The notes: generated from the sequence alone by a model not told the origin. A stretch of 64,000 nucleotides of DNA from Schoenoplectus triqueter (GCA_964058805.1 CAXKVV010000081.1:62001-126000); one strand, 5' to 3'. Counted from the stretch's first letter, positions 37,741-47,692 are shown. A program made the numbers and translations.

Positions 37741-38941
37741 TTAATTAAATAATAACAGAATAGTAATAACATAGAGTAAATAAATGTTTTGAAAATGTTC
37801 CTGAACTCCAAATTGACTTAAATTTGTTTCTAAAATTTTCTTATTTTTCATACTATTTTTCTATACAATAATATTCCAGTTTTAAAAATATGATCATGAT
37901 AAAACAATTTAAAAGCAAAAGGCATTACATATATTGATATAGTTGACTTAGCTTTGACTTGTCATTTTAAATACTATAAAAATTCCAAAAATACAAATAA
38001 AAATCATAAATAATAACTAGATATATTTTACTGATTTTTCAAGTGATTTTCCATGAAATAATAATGATGATAGTAAAATGCTATAATGAATAATGAAATT
38101 AGCTATATTCTTTGGTAAATAAAAAAATAATAATAATAATAGATATTATATTGATATTTTCTGTAAAAAGAATAATAGAATAAATAGCACAAAATATACA
38201 AAAATATAATACCATGGTAATAAATAGTAAAATGCATTTTTCTTTTATAATAAAGAATGATAATATAGTTTTATAATATGAATTGTATTTCTTTTATTTC
38301 TATACAAATATATAAAAAAATATATACTTTTGATGAATAAAATGTAATAAAAATAATAGTTGTAATAAAAACATAATGAATTTCATCTCTTATGACTATT
38401 TTCAACTAATAATAAAAAAATCTTATACTTTTCTATAGATAATAAATAGAAATAATAAAAATAGATATAATAAATAGGATAGAATATTAGTAATGATTTC
38501 TTTTTAGCTATTATAGATATTTAAAATATAAAAAATAAAAAAAGTAATAATAGTAAAATAGTATAGCTAACCACCTTTTAATTTTGTAAATGATTCTTAC
38601 ATAATGAATAGTATTTCAATATAATAGAATATAATAATAAAATTCTATTACTTTGGCTATTATAAACATTTTAAAAATACAAATAAAAATTATAGCCATT
38701 TTATTTTCTATTATTTTTGTAAGTGATTTTCTACAGAATAAATAGAGTTAGAAATAATAAAGATAAAATTTTATTACTTTAGCTATTATAAAAATCCCAA
38801 AAATATAAATGAAATTCTAATTAATAGCTACCCCCTTTTCCTATTATTTTTGTAAATAATTTTCTACATAGATAAATAGAGTTTAAGAAATAAAAATAAT
38901 AATAATAAAATAATAATAGTAACAAGAATATAATAATAATC

Positions 38942-38978
<37 letters not shown>

Positions 38979-39010
38979 GCATCTTTATAATAAAAATAAT
39001 AATGGAAGAT
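37740..39010. repeat. very AT-rich LTR segment with (ATA)n microsatellite
   Basis: Simple A/T sequence with a pure ATA run near 38942-38970, which is 6 bp longer than in the 3' LTR (60904-60926). No coding content. Confidence 0.85.
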
Positions 39011-39059
39011 ATTATTGACTTTGTGCATTTTAGAAATGAATAAACATGCTTACATAAGG

Positions 39060-39680
39060 AGTGTAGAGCCACGTGAGAATATTTGCACACATGATATGAC
39101 ATTTAGAGTGATTAGTCAAGACGAGAACACCTTGACGGAGGATAACTAAGGTTGTAATGACAACATGAGGAGATGCGTTGAGACAGGAACATCTTGGCGC
39201 GAGAAGATTAAGGCTTTGATAGCAACAGGAGAAGATACATCGAGACAAGAACATCTCGACACTTGATGAAGAATAACAAGATACGTTGAGACAAGAACAT
39301 CCTAACGTAGAATGATTAAGGGCTTTGATAGCAGCATGAAGAGACATGTCGAGACAGGAACATCTTGACGCATTGACGAAGAATAACCAGAGCTACGATA
39401 CTAACATGGAGATATATGTCGACTCTGAAGAAGAAGAACATTATGATGTCCTAGATAGGTGACATTTTAATGACTCGCTGCCATGAGCAAGTAACTCATG
39501 ATTGAATACGCTCACACAAGGGGTGTAGGGCAACATAGTAATTTTGCACAAGTAATGCAACACGTAGAATGATTAGTTGAGACAAGAACATCTCGACGCT
39601 CGCTGAAGAATGACCAAAGCTACGACATCAGCATGGAGAGATATGTCGACTTTGAAGAAGAAGAACATTAAGATGTCCGA
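39060..39680. repeat. degenerate repeats with GTCGAGACAAGAACATCTCGAC-like core
   Basis: GAGACAAGAACATC or GAGACAGGAACATC recurs at about 39180, 39242, 39290, 39350 and 39580, followed by GAAGAATAAC and GCTACGATA/TTTGATAGCA segments. Some cores are self-complementary (TCGAGACAAGAACATCTCGA). Counterpart 61016-61636. Confidence 0.65.
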
Positions 39681-39696
39681 GCGAAGCGACATCTTA
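39669..39696. repeat. perfect 9-bp stem-loop
   Basis: TAAGATGTC and GACATCTTA with a 10-nt loop. Also at 61625-61652 and, in reverse, 3755-3782. Confidence 0.7.
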
Positions 39697-39794
39697 ACGA
39701 CTCGGTGTCATGAACAAGTAATTCATGACCATTTGAGCTGGCAAGACTGAACTCATCCGTCGATGAGTTTGTCTCCTGGCTCATTTCCCGAGAC

Positions 39795-40345
39795 TGTGAG
39801 ATTGAATCGGTCTGTAGGTAGATTCATCCACAAAACAGTGAATGTGAACCGTTCTGTAGGTAGGTTCCTTCACTAACACATGCCTCAATGTTGAACTGGC
39901 CCAGCGCTTCAGGTTTGACATTGTGTGCAATTGTGTTTCCTAGGTTTATGAATCGGCTTAGTGCTTCGAATTCATGATCTAGAAGATCGGTGAGAAGAAA
40001 CACGTGGGCCATATCCACCCTTCTCCTGATTCACCAACCTCAAGATCAACCGGCTCAGCGCTTCGAGTTGTATTTTGTGTGATTGGTTGTTGACTAGTTA
40101 AGATTGAACCGATCTGTTTGTAGGTTTATCTTCTAGATCAACGGAGGTCGAGTCGATCTGTATGTAGACTCACCTCAAGCCCCTCTAAAGAGATTAACCT
40201 GGTCTGTAGGTAAGGTTATATCTCGAGGTGGCATAGACTGAACCGATCTGTTTGTAGGTTCGTCTTCCATAGGACAAAACCGATCTGTTTGTAGGTTTGT
40301 CTTCCATAGATTGAACCGATCTGTTTGTAGGTTCATTTTCCGTAG
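39795..40345. repeat. degenerate ~36-40 bp repeats, AACCGATCTGTTTGTAGGTT core
   Basis: Three well-preserved units at about 40230-40345 and further units at 40105-40135 and 39800-39870 (CGGTCTGTAGGTAG-type). Same array at 61751-62301. Confidence 0.75.
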
Positions 40346-40367
40346 ACCCCTTTTTATGAAATTAGAC

Positions 40368-40738
40368 GACCACTTGACTATCTTTTAACTATACTATTTG
40401 CTTCTCTCTTTCAAAGATCCAGAGGTGCCTCGAGGTTCGTAGCCCAGGGTAATTAACGGTGGGGGCTTGCGCCCACCGGAATCTACAAGAACTCACAATC
40501 ACTAAAAACCCCCTGAATGTGCATCCAAATATCTCTAAACGGCAGAATCGGCCGACACCCAGCGGATGCACGCTCGGGAGGGATCTCCGTGTCCTTCTTC
40601 CGCAACCCATCGCCCAGCGGCGGTGCGGAGCGCGCGAAAAAGGGTCGCACAGGATCTGGCACGCCCGGTGGGACCTAGATTCTCCTCTTATCTTTGAAAG
40701 AGAGAGGCAAATAGAATAGTTAAAGGATACAAGTGGTC
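40368..40738. repeat. inverted repeat enclosing U5 end and PBS
   Basis: LTR segment 40382-40418 and leader segment 40690-40726 are reverse complements over 37 nt with three differences, two of which are G-U compatible in RNA. A further 9 nt (40368-40376 with 40730-40738) extend the stem. The 271-nt interval contains the LTR end (40651) and the PBS (40657-40675). The same arrangement is found in the left element. Confidence 0.85.
40657..40675 (+). other. primer binding site (PBS)
   Basis: TGGCACGCCCGGTGGGACC, 5 nt after the LTR end, identical to the left element. Type known for Tat/Ogre-related elements. The tRNA species is not determined. Confidence 0.88.
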
Positions 40739-40792
40739 TTCTATGCGCTAAAAATGACTAATGATTTTCGAGTATTTTTGTTTTTGCAGGAA
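40676..40792 (+). other. leader with 3'-splice-site-like end before gag
   Basis: Contains one inverted-repeat arm, then ATGACTAATG, a T-rich tract and TTTTTGCAG at 40781-40789, three bases before the gag ATG. The frame can be extended upstream to 40733 by a GTG or to an ATG at 40754, but the left element is out of frame there. I therefore take 40793 as the start. A spliced leader is possible but inferred. Confidence 0.55.
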
Positions 40793-43700
40793 ATGGCATA
40801 TTTTGGGAACTTCAACCTTGCTCCTTACACCGTCACACCTGCACAGAGCCCAGAGGGCAAACTGTTCATGTTCTTCGGGACCATCCCGCAAGAACTCACT
40901 GTCTATGGCCCAGCTCCAGTGGCCGCCTTCACTCCCGCAACCGTCCGGATCTCCATCCCGGACGAGGAGGAGGACTCGATTACCCTAACTCCCAAGGGCA
41001 TCTCCAATAACGTCATGGCCTCTCCTACTACCTCCCCAAAGAGGAGAAGGCGACCGTCCAAGAAGACAGCCCCAACGGCCGCAGCCCAAACTACCCGCGA
41101 CTCTCAAACATCCAGGAAGAGGGCCCTGGATGCATACCAAAACCAGCTGGTGGCTAGGCCAGCCATCCCGGTCTCCAACAAATTTACAGCTCTCCGCATA
41201 GTGGCCAAGAACTCGGCCACAGGTCAGCTCCGCCAGGCATGGGAGGTGCCTAAGCCCACACCTCGCCCAACTCAAAGGCCTCAGCGCCGCCAGGACAAGT
41301 CTCAAACCCCTGCAGAAGCCATCTACAAGGCTCACAGGGCCCTCAAGCAGAGGAAGAGCGTGAGAAACGCTAGGTCGAGACAATACGTCTCCCGCTCCGG
41401 TCAATCTCAAGACATGGCTCGGCCGCAAGCCATTGTCTCAACTCCGAACCCGAGGAGGTTTACACCAAAAGCAACACCTAGCACCCAGCAGGTGTGGGTC
41501 CCAAAGGGTTCCCAGCCAACAAGGTCCCAAACTCAAGCCCAGCCCAACAAGGCCGGCAGGTCCAACGCTCCGTCCGAGAGCGTATTCAACCGCTTAGGTC
41601 AAAAGAGTGTGTTCAGCCGATTAGGCTCGAGAATACCACTCAATAGTTTGAAAGTAACTGCCCCTGACCAAACAAAGAAGAAGAGAAGAACCGCTCGCTA
41701 TGAAGAGCACTTCTCAGTCAACACCATCAGCATAAGCTACGATACTGATCCGGACACTGATGCTGAGGTGAATATGACCCAGGATGACCAGTCCCCGCCT
41801 AATCAAGCTCACGTCACCAATACCAACAAAAATAATGGTAGAAAAGGGAGACCACCCAAGAGAGTCAACCCCGAAGGTAATAGTAGGGAAGGGGAAGATC
41901 ACAACGAAAACCCTGATCTCTTTGACAATGAAGATGACGGCGAAACGCGTCCCGAAGTGCCTATCGATGAAATTGAAATACTAAAAGGCCACATCGAGGC
42001 ACGGGACGAAGAGCTAATTAGGCAACGGGAGCTAATCGCTACCATGCTGAAGCAGAACGAAGAACTGATTAAGGCGGTCAAGTCATTACAAGAATCACAA
42101 GACGCTAATTTCAAAGCTGGTAGCTCCCGTCAAGAAGGGATCCACAGTACCAAAAGCAATCATAAGGGAAAACAACCTGTCGATTCTAAACCCCATCCAC
42201 ACAGAACAATAGAAGTGGAGGCTGAACCAACGGGAATATCCCGGAAAGAGATTCAAGCCATGATTGCCCAGCAAATGCAAATAGCTGGAAGTGGATACGC
42301 TATCCCTCCTGTAAAAAACTGTGGACATCCATACCCCGCCATATACGATTTAGAAGAATATCCTAAAGGGTATGTGATCCCCCGCTTCAGGACCTTCTCC
42401 GGGGAAGGCAATAAAGACCTAAACCCCGAACAACACCTGGCACACTTCGTAGCCTCGTGCGGCAACACGGGCGGCAATGATGCACTGTTGTTAAGACAAT
42501 TCCCTCAAAGCCTAGTGGGAACCGCCTTCCAATGGTACTATTCGTTAGAGAACAACAGCATCAGGACCTGGGACGAGATGGCGGACTCGTTCAGGGCACG
42601 ATTTGTCATGGTGTCTGACAAAATAAACATAGCCGATCTGGCGAGCACTAAACCCAAGAAAGGGGAGTCAATGACAGATTTTATCAATAGATGGCGGAAC
42701 CTCAGCATCAAATGCGACCGCACATTAACCGAAGATGAGGCCGTCAACCTAATCATGAAAAATATTGACGGGTGGATGGGCATGCTTCTTGGTGTGACAA
42801 AAGTCAACACGTTCAAAGACTTGCTCAGATCGGTATCCAATATGGAAAGGATGTCACCGCACACCGTGCCGAACTTCATGAATAATAGGCCGCAACGAGG
42901 AGCCCGAGCTGAGACCAAGGTGGCATTCACCTCGTTAAAGGATAAGATGGTCGCTAACGCAGATACTCAAAGCGGCAACAGTGGCACAAATGCAAACGAT
43001 TACAATAAAGGACCCAGGCCTAATCCGGGAGGGAGTTCACGGAGTTTTGAATCCCTTAAACAAAAGAAATCTAAACCGTATTCCTTCAGAAAAGATAAAG
43101 TTGCCCAAATCTTCAGAGGGGCCCTGAAGAACGGTCTAACCCTGCCGGCCAGTAAACGCCCAGAAGATGCCGATAAATCGGACGAACCCAACTTTTGCCC
43201 ATATCACAGAGTATTAGGGCACTCAATTGAAGATTGCTGGGTCTTCAAAGATTGGGTCGAAAAAACATACAAAAATGGTGGAATTACTCTACCCAAAGGG
43301 TTCTTGCAAAGCCCATCAGCCCATGAGCAGGCCAACACAATCTCTCATGAAGAAGAGAAAGTCCCGGGCCAGTCATGCGAAGACCAGGAAGAGCAATGGA
43401 CTACGCACCTATCGAAGAAATCAATTAAAATGCTTAAAGCCCTTAAGAAAGAACCTGACATGAAATGGAAAGACAATATCACGCCAGTGGTCCCACCAAA
43501 ACCCAGGGTATATTATAAGGTGGACCAGAGCCAAAACCAGGTTCTTAAGAAAAGAAAGAAGCATAGAAGCAACAAGTCCAAAAAGAACAAAATTGAAGAA
43601 TATGAGCAGGGCAGTCCCGAGGCGATCACCCTTCAACATTTCATCTCCAAAGAAGACTGGGAGAAGCTAACCCTAGGTCAAAAGAAAGAAGATGCAGATG

Positions 43701-46700
43701 GAGAAATAAATAAAGAAGAAAGCGAAGAAATCTGGGGTGCTTCGTGCAACATGGTATATTCTTCTCACGACGAAGATATGCCAACATTAGAGGAGATGTT
43801 CTTCCCGGATGACGAAGGGGAAGCAAGCACCTCTGGGACCAAAAATGAAGAATGTAAAGCCGTACTCCGGTCCGGGACTTATATACCCGAGAGACAGGCT
43901 CCCAAGGATTCCGATAAGGGAAAGGATAAGGCCCTGAATAAAGGCAAAGAGGTCGAGAACCTAAGCAAGAACCCAGAAAAGACCCGGTCGACGGGCGAAG
44001 AATATAATGTGTTGGCACATCTGCGTAAGATCCCAGCGCTATTAAGCATATTTGATGCGTTGATGATGTCACAAGAACTAAGGGAGGTGCTAATCCAGGC
44101 CTTGCAAGATCCCGAGAAGTACAAGTCATACTTCATAGAGCAAAATATGCAAGAAGCCCTATTCACCGCTAAGCGGGCCACCTGTATAAATTTCACGGAC
44201 GACGACCTCCTAATAGGCACCGTTGACCACAATCGCCCACTGTACATCACAGGAAATTATGGAGGGCAAAAGATTGGCCGCATCTTGGTCGACGCGGGGT
44301 CCTCGATTAATATCATGCCCCTTAAAACCCTGAAGACCATCACCTTAGACGTAAAGAATCTATCTGATGAAAAGGTGATTATTCATGGCTTTAACCAAAA
44401 CTCCCAAAAGGCCCTGGGAGCTATAACTCTGAACCTGCAATGCGGAAGCCTAAGAGCGCCTACTAAATTCTATGTCATTGACGCTGAAACCTCTTATCGG
44501 GCGTTGCTGGGTCGCCCGTGGCTTCATAGTAATCAGGTCATACCCTCTACTCTGCACCAATGCCTGAAATATATCGAGAATGGTAAGCAAAAGAGAATTG
44601 ACGGAGATGTCAAACCATTCGGGGTGCATGAGATTAAATTCAACGACGCCCAATATTTTCTGCCTAAATCCGCCGTGGCGCCAAGCCGGCCTATAACAAA
44701 AGCAGGTCAGAAACCCTTCAATAAAGGCCCTAAATTTGATACCTCATCCGGAGAAGAAGAAGAGGTCAAATTTAATATCAAACCCCGAGGTGCTCGAGCC
44801 CAAAGACCCGGAAGAAAGTCGGGTGAAGAAGCAACCTTCCGCTTCAAACAGGTGGCTGCGTATAAGGCCCAAATAAAGCCGAGCGAAATCAAGTCAAGTG
44901 ATTCTGAAGAGGAGGTCATTTTCAATTTTAAGCCTGCCAACACCCCTCAAATTCAGATCATAGAGGCAACTTCGGGAGAAGACTCTGAAGATTCTGACGA
45001 CTCGGGCGATACCACCTCGGGAGAAGAGTCTGGCCATGATCGTCAGCCCTGGGAAGAGGAATCTGACGAAGAGATCATCTATCACATCCTCAAGAAGCCA
45101 TATAAAGGGCCCGAAACAGATAATGAAAGCGAGGAGTCATATATGATCAACACGGGACCCGGTAGCGGAAGGGATAACCTGGTTAGGCCGAGGCCTATAA
45201 ATGAAGAACGCTCATGGCGGGAAAATTTTGAAGGTCGCGTCTGGATTGCGATCGACGAAATAAGGCACCAAGTTGAAAATAATAGAAGGGAGGTGTCTGA
45301 ACAATGGGAAGTGATGCAGGATATCAAGGTGCAACACAATGAAATCATGATAATGATTGAAAACCTGCAAACCGCGATCTATAACTCCGAGCTACTCAAG
45401 GAAGTGACGAGCGAACCCCGTTCCAGGACCCCCGAAAGACAAACACCCGATAGCGGCAAACGGGTAATTGTCATAGTAGATGAATCAAAGGGGGAAGAAA
45501 CAAAAGCTAAACAATCGACCGTCATGCAAACCCTCAAGGTCAAGAAGAGCAAACCATACTCTTTCTTAAAAAATAAAACAGCTCGGATATTTGAGCAGGC
45601 CCTAAAGAGCGGGTTAACACTTCCCGTCTGTAAAAGACCCGCTGACATAGAAAGAGCCGGCGAAGGCAAATTCTGCCCTTATCATCGCATATTGGGTCAT
45701 ACTATTGAAGAATGCTGGGTATTCAAAGACCTTATAGAAGAAGGGCACAGAAATGGGACGATCCAACTCCCGAAGAGCTTTCAACAAGACCCAGCTCCGC
45801 ATAACCTGAATAACAAGGGCAAAGGGGTGGCTTATACGATCTCGCACACTCCCGTACTTAGTAAACCTAAGGTTGCGAGACGTAAGCCTATCAAAGAAAT
45901 CTACCGCTCCAACTCGGTCATGAATATTGAGATAGAAGAAGAGATGGCAGCGCTAGAGATTACTGTGGTTCCTGAAAGGCATTTTAAAGACCTTATACCA
46001 AGGGAGGTGAACCACATCCAAACCCTAAAGACCTTTGTTGTGCCGGCAAAGGTAGAGCGCCTCAAAGGGAAGACTATCATCCACAAGGCCATAATTTTCT
46101 ATCAGAGCGATTCAACCCAGTCTTTGAAGAACCCTGATCACAACGCTTGGAAGAAGTGGGTGATAGAACAAGAATCGGAGAATGCAACGAGCGATGACGC
46201 TGCATCCCATCCCTTTGGAAAGGAGCTATATAAATTGGCGAAAAGGGCAAAATGTCTGAGAGACATATCCAAGGCCGAGGCCAAGCGCTTTGATGAACTC
46301 TGGAATGGCGGCCAGAATAAGGTCCTGGGCCTGGACGGTAAAATAAAATATACCCGGGGGTTAGGGTATAACTGCGATGACGCAGCATGCTTCGAGGGGT
46401 CTCTCAAGGAGTACCGTATGGAAGAGAGCTGCTGCATGGCTTCTGTTGAAATGCCAGATGATAAAACAGAAGAGGACAATACCCCGGTCCTGAAAAATGC
46501 TTTGAAGCAGCTAGAAAAGGAACCTAACACGGTCGATGAGTTAGCTGAAATTAATTTGGGGACAGAAGAAGACCCACGACCAACTTTCATAAGCGCGTCT
46601 TTGCCGGAAGAGGTAGCTGACAGGTTGAAGACATTCCTTAGAAGCTATATGGACTGCTTCGCTTGGAGTTATAAAGAAATGCCTGGATTAGATCCCAACG

Positions 46701-47692
46701 TGGCGGTCCATTACTTGAAAATTGATCCAACCTTCAAGCCGATTAAACAAGCGCCGAGGCGAATGAGAATAGAACTCGAAGAGAAGGTCGTGGAGGAAAC
46801 AAAGAAACTCATCGACGCCGGTTTCATACGGGAAGAAGAGACGCCAGAATGGGTAGCTAGCATTGTCCCGGTTAAGAAGAAAAATGGGCAAATCCGCATT
46901 TGCGTGGACTTTCGGGACTTGAACAAGGCGTGCCCTAAAGATGATTTCCTGCTCCCCGTAACCGAAATCATAATTGATCATACATCCTCCTATGAAGTCT
47001 TCTCCTTCATGGACGGTTATGCGGGCTATAATCAAATTAAAATGGCGCCAGAAGATGAGAGGCATACGGCATTCCGCACGCCGATTGGCATATATTGTTA
47101 CAAAGTCATGCCGTTTGGGCTCAAAAATGCGGGAGCCACCTACCAACGAGCGATGACGAAGATATTCGACGATCTAATCCACAAGATAGTAGAATGTTAT
47201 GTGGACGATCTGGTCATCAAAGCCATGTCATATGAAGAACACCTCCAATATCTTGAGGTCGTTTTCAACCGCCTGAGAGAACATGCGCTCAAATTAAACC
47301 CGTTGAAATGCGCATTCATGGTATCATCTGGTAAATTTCTAGGGTTTGTGGTACGCCACAGGGGAATTGAAATAGACCCAGGCAAGATAAAAGCAATAAC
47401 TGAACTATCCCCGCCAAAGAATTTAAAACAATTGCGATCTTTGCAAGGGCAATTGGCGTACATCAGGCGGTTCATAGCCAACCTATCGGGTAAAATCCAA
47501 CCCTTCACCCGGCTAACTAAGAAGAATATCCCGTTTAAGTGGGATGGCGAGTGCCAGCGAGCCTTTGAAGAAATCAAGGCATATCTACTCAACCCTCCAG
47601 TATTGGCGGCGCCCATACCCGGGAAGGAACTTATCCTATATACGACTGCCCTAGATGGATCCTTGGGAGCCCTATTGGCCCAAGAAAACTAG
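40793..47692 (+). CDS. gag-pol: Gag-protease-RT-RNase H (N-terminal part) polyprotein, ends at in-frame TAG
   Basis: Gag-Pol polyprotein of the complete element, 2299 codons before a TAG. Domains by residue from ATG 40793: basic, proline-rich N-terminus (~80-300); acidic/coiled-coil stretch (~390-470); Retrotrans_gag capsid domain (~533-690); zinc knuckle 1, C802-x2-H805-x4-H810-x4-C815; aspartic protease with VDAGSS (Asp1167); an acidic SGEEEE-VKFNIKP-type repeat region (~1318-1420); a second knuckle module, C1628 to C1641; reverse transcriptase (~1970-2210) with Asp2074 and YVDD (2136-2139); then the start of RNase H (LILYTTALDGSLGALLAQEN). Gag and Pol share one frame, so no frameshift separates them. 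The knuckle duplicate between protease and RT is unusual. The stop truncates RNase H and removes integrase unless it is read through. Confidence 0.95.
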   Translation: MAYFGNFNLAPYTVTPAQSPEGKLFMFFGTIPQELTVYGPAPVAAFTPATVRISIPDEEEDSITLTPKGISNNVMASPTTSPKRRRRPSKKTAPTAAAQTTRDSQTSRKRALDAYQNQLVARPAIPVSNKFTALRIVAKNSATGQLRQAWEVPKPTPRPTQRPQRRQDKSQTPAEAIYKAHRALKQRKSVRNARSRQYVSRSGQSQDMARPQAIVSTPNPRRFTPKATPSTQQVWVPKGSQPTRSQTQAQPNKAGRSNAPSESVFNRLGQKSVFSRLGSRIPLNSLKVTAPDQTKKKRRTARYEEHFSVNTISISYDTDPDTDAEVNMTQDDQSPPNQAHVTNTNKNNGRKGRPPKRVNPEGNSREGEDHNENPDLFDNEDDGETRPEVPIDEIEILKGHIEARDEELIRQRELIATMLKQNEELIKAVKSLQESQDANFKAGSSRQEGIHSTKSNHKGKQPVDSKPHPHRTIEVEAEPTGISRKEIQAMIAQQMQIAGSGYAIPPVKNCGHPYPAIYDLEEYPKGYVIPRFRTFSGEGNKDLNPEQHLAHFVASCGNTGGNDALLLRQFPQSLVGTAFQWYYSLENNSIRTWDEMADSFRARFVMVSDKINIADLASTKPKKGESMTDFINRWRNLSIKCDRTLTEDEAVNLIMKNIDGWMGMLLGVTKVNTFKDLLRSVSNMERMSPHTVPNFMNNRPQRGARAETKVAFTSLKDKMVANADTQSGNSGTNANDYNKGPRPNPGGSSRSFESLKQKKSKPYSFRKDKVAQIFRGALKNGLTLPASKRPEDADKSDEPNFCPYHRVLGHSIEDCWVFKDWVEKTYKNGGITLPKGFLQSPSAHEQANTISHEEEKVPGQSCEDQEEQWTTHLSKKSIKMLKALKKEPDMKWKDNITPVVPPKPRVYYKVDQSQNQVLKKRKKHRSNKSKKNKIEEYEQGSPEAITLQHFISKEDWEKLTLGQKKEDADGEINKEESEEIWGASCNMVYSSHDEDMPTLEEMFFPDDEGEASTSGTKNEECKAVLRSGTYIPERQAPKDSDKGKDKALNKGKEVENLSKNPEKTRSTGEEYNVLAHLRKIPALLSIFDALMMSQELREVLIQALQDPEKYKSYFIEQNMQEALFTAKRATCINFTDDDLLIGTVDHNRPLYITGNYGGQKIGRILVDAGSSINIMPLKTLKTITLDVKNLSDEKVIIHGFNQNSQKALGAITLNLQCGSLRAPTKFYVIDAETSYRALLGRPWLHSNQVIPSTLHQCLKYIENGKQKRIDGDVKPFGVHEIKFNDAQYFLPKSAVAPSRPITKAGQKPFNKGPKFDTSSGEEEEVKFNIKPRGARAQRPGRKSGEEATFRFKQVAAYKAQIKPSEIKSSDSEEEVIFNFKPANTPQIQIIEATSGEDSEDSDDSGDTTSGEESGHDRQPWEEESDEEIIYHILKKPYKGPETDNESEESYMINTGPGSGRDNLVRPRPINEERSWRENFEGRVWIAIDEIRHQVENNRREVSEQWEVMQDIKVQHNEIMIMIENLQTAIYNSELLKEVTSEPRSRTPERQTPDSGKRVIVIVDESKGEETKAKQSTVMQTLKVKKSKPYSFLKNKTARIFEQALKSGLTLPVCKRPADIERAGEGKFCPYHRILGHTIEECWVFKDLIEEGHRNGTIQLPKSFQQDPAPHNLNNKGKGVAYTISHTPVLSKPKVARRKPIKEIYRSNSVMNIEIEEEMAALEITVVPERHFKDLIPREVNHIQTLKTFVVPAKVERLKGKTIIHKAIIFYQSDSTQSLKNPDHNAWKKWVIEQESENATSDDAASHPFGKELYKLAKRAKCLRDISKAEAKRFDELWNGGQNKVLGLDGKIKYTRGLGYNCDDAACFEGSLKEYRMEESCCMASVEMPDDKTEEDNTPVLKNALKQLEKEPNTVDELAEINLGTEEDPRPTFISASLPEEVADRLKTFLRSYMDCFAWSYKEMPGLDPNVAVHYLKIDPTFKPIKQAPRRMRIELEEKVVEETKKLIDAGFIREEETPEWVASIVPVKKKNGQIRICVDFRDLNKACPKDDFLLPVTEIIIDHTSSYEVFSFMDGYAGYNQIKMAPEDERHTAFRTPIGIYCYKVMPFGLKNAGATYQRAMTKIFDDLIHKIVECYVDDLVIKAMSYEEHLQYLEVVFNRLREHALKLNPLKCAFMVSSGKFLGFVVRHRGIEIDPGKIKAITELSPPKNLKQLRSLQGQLAYIRRFIANLSGKIQPFTRLTKKNIPFKWDGECQRAFEEIKAYLLNPPVLAAPIPGKELILYTTALDGSLGALLAQEN
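43060..43325 (+). repeat. Gag zinc-knuckle module, copy 1
   Basis: Encodes KKSKPYSF, then RGALKNGLTLP, then CPYHRVLGHSIEDCW and TLPKGF. It is clearly homologous to 45534-45790. The C-x2-H-x4-H-x4-C pattern is the usual nucleocapsid-type knuckle in Tat/Ogre Gag. Confidence 0.88.
45534..45790 (+). repeat. Gag zinc-knuckle module, copy 2, between protease and RT
   Basis: Encodes KKSKPYSF, EQALKSGLTLP, CPYHRILGHTIEECW and QLPKSF. It has the same order and spacing as copy 1, with many substitutions, so it is an old duplication with all four metal ligands preserved. Confidence 0.88.
47690..47692 (+). other. in-frame TAG interrupting RNase H
   Basis: The frame before (ending LLAQEN) and after (DGNQNALYYLSR) is continuous and matches Ty3/gypsy RNase H on both sides. 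This is a nonsense codon, not a frameshift or domain boundary. It lies between the first and second conserved RNase H blocks. A C-to-T change in a CAG context is one possible origin; TAG followed by GAT is not the known CAA-UUA readthrough context. Confidence 0.9.

Larger units (their letters stand above)
33460..40651 (+). repeat. 5' LTR (7192 bp)
   Basis: Begins TGTTTACCC and ends TCGCACA. Compared with the 3' LTR it lacks 119 bp (58621-58739), a loss flanked by CCTTT microhomology at about 36777. It has 6 bp more TAA repeat and one extra G near 34889; these account exactly for the 112-bp length difference. By eye I found about seven substitutions. Contents in order: palindrome, two TATA modules, a direct repeat pair, a G-box array, a central region, a second TATA-like site, an AT-rich block, two families of short repeats and a GC-rich end. 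Short frames in it are not credible genes. Confidence 0.96.

Noticed and set aside
38821..39347. Ile/Tyr-rich frames in AT-rich LTR sequence
   Set aside because: They are translations of the ATA microsatellite and neighbouring repeats.
40733..40756. Upstream GTG/ATG start for gag
   Set aside because: The extension is out of frame in the left element, while the ATG at 40793 and its following residues are conserved.
43641..44250. Minus-strand frames of 162 and 123 codons opposite Gag-Pol
   Set aside because: They are complementary to the intact polyprotein frame and show no recognisable domain or splice structure.
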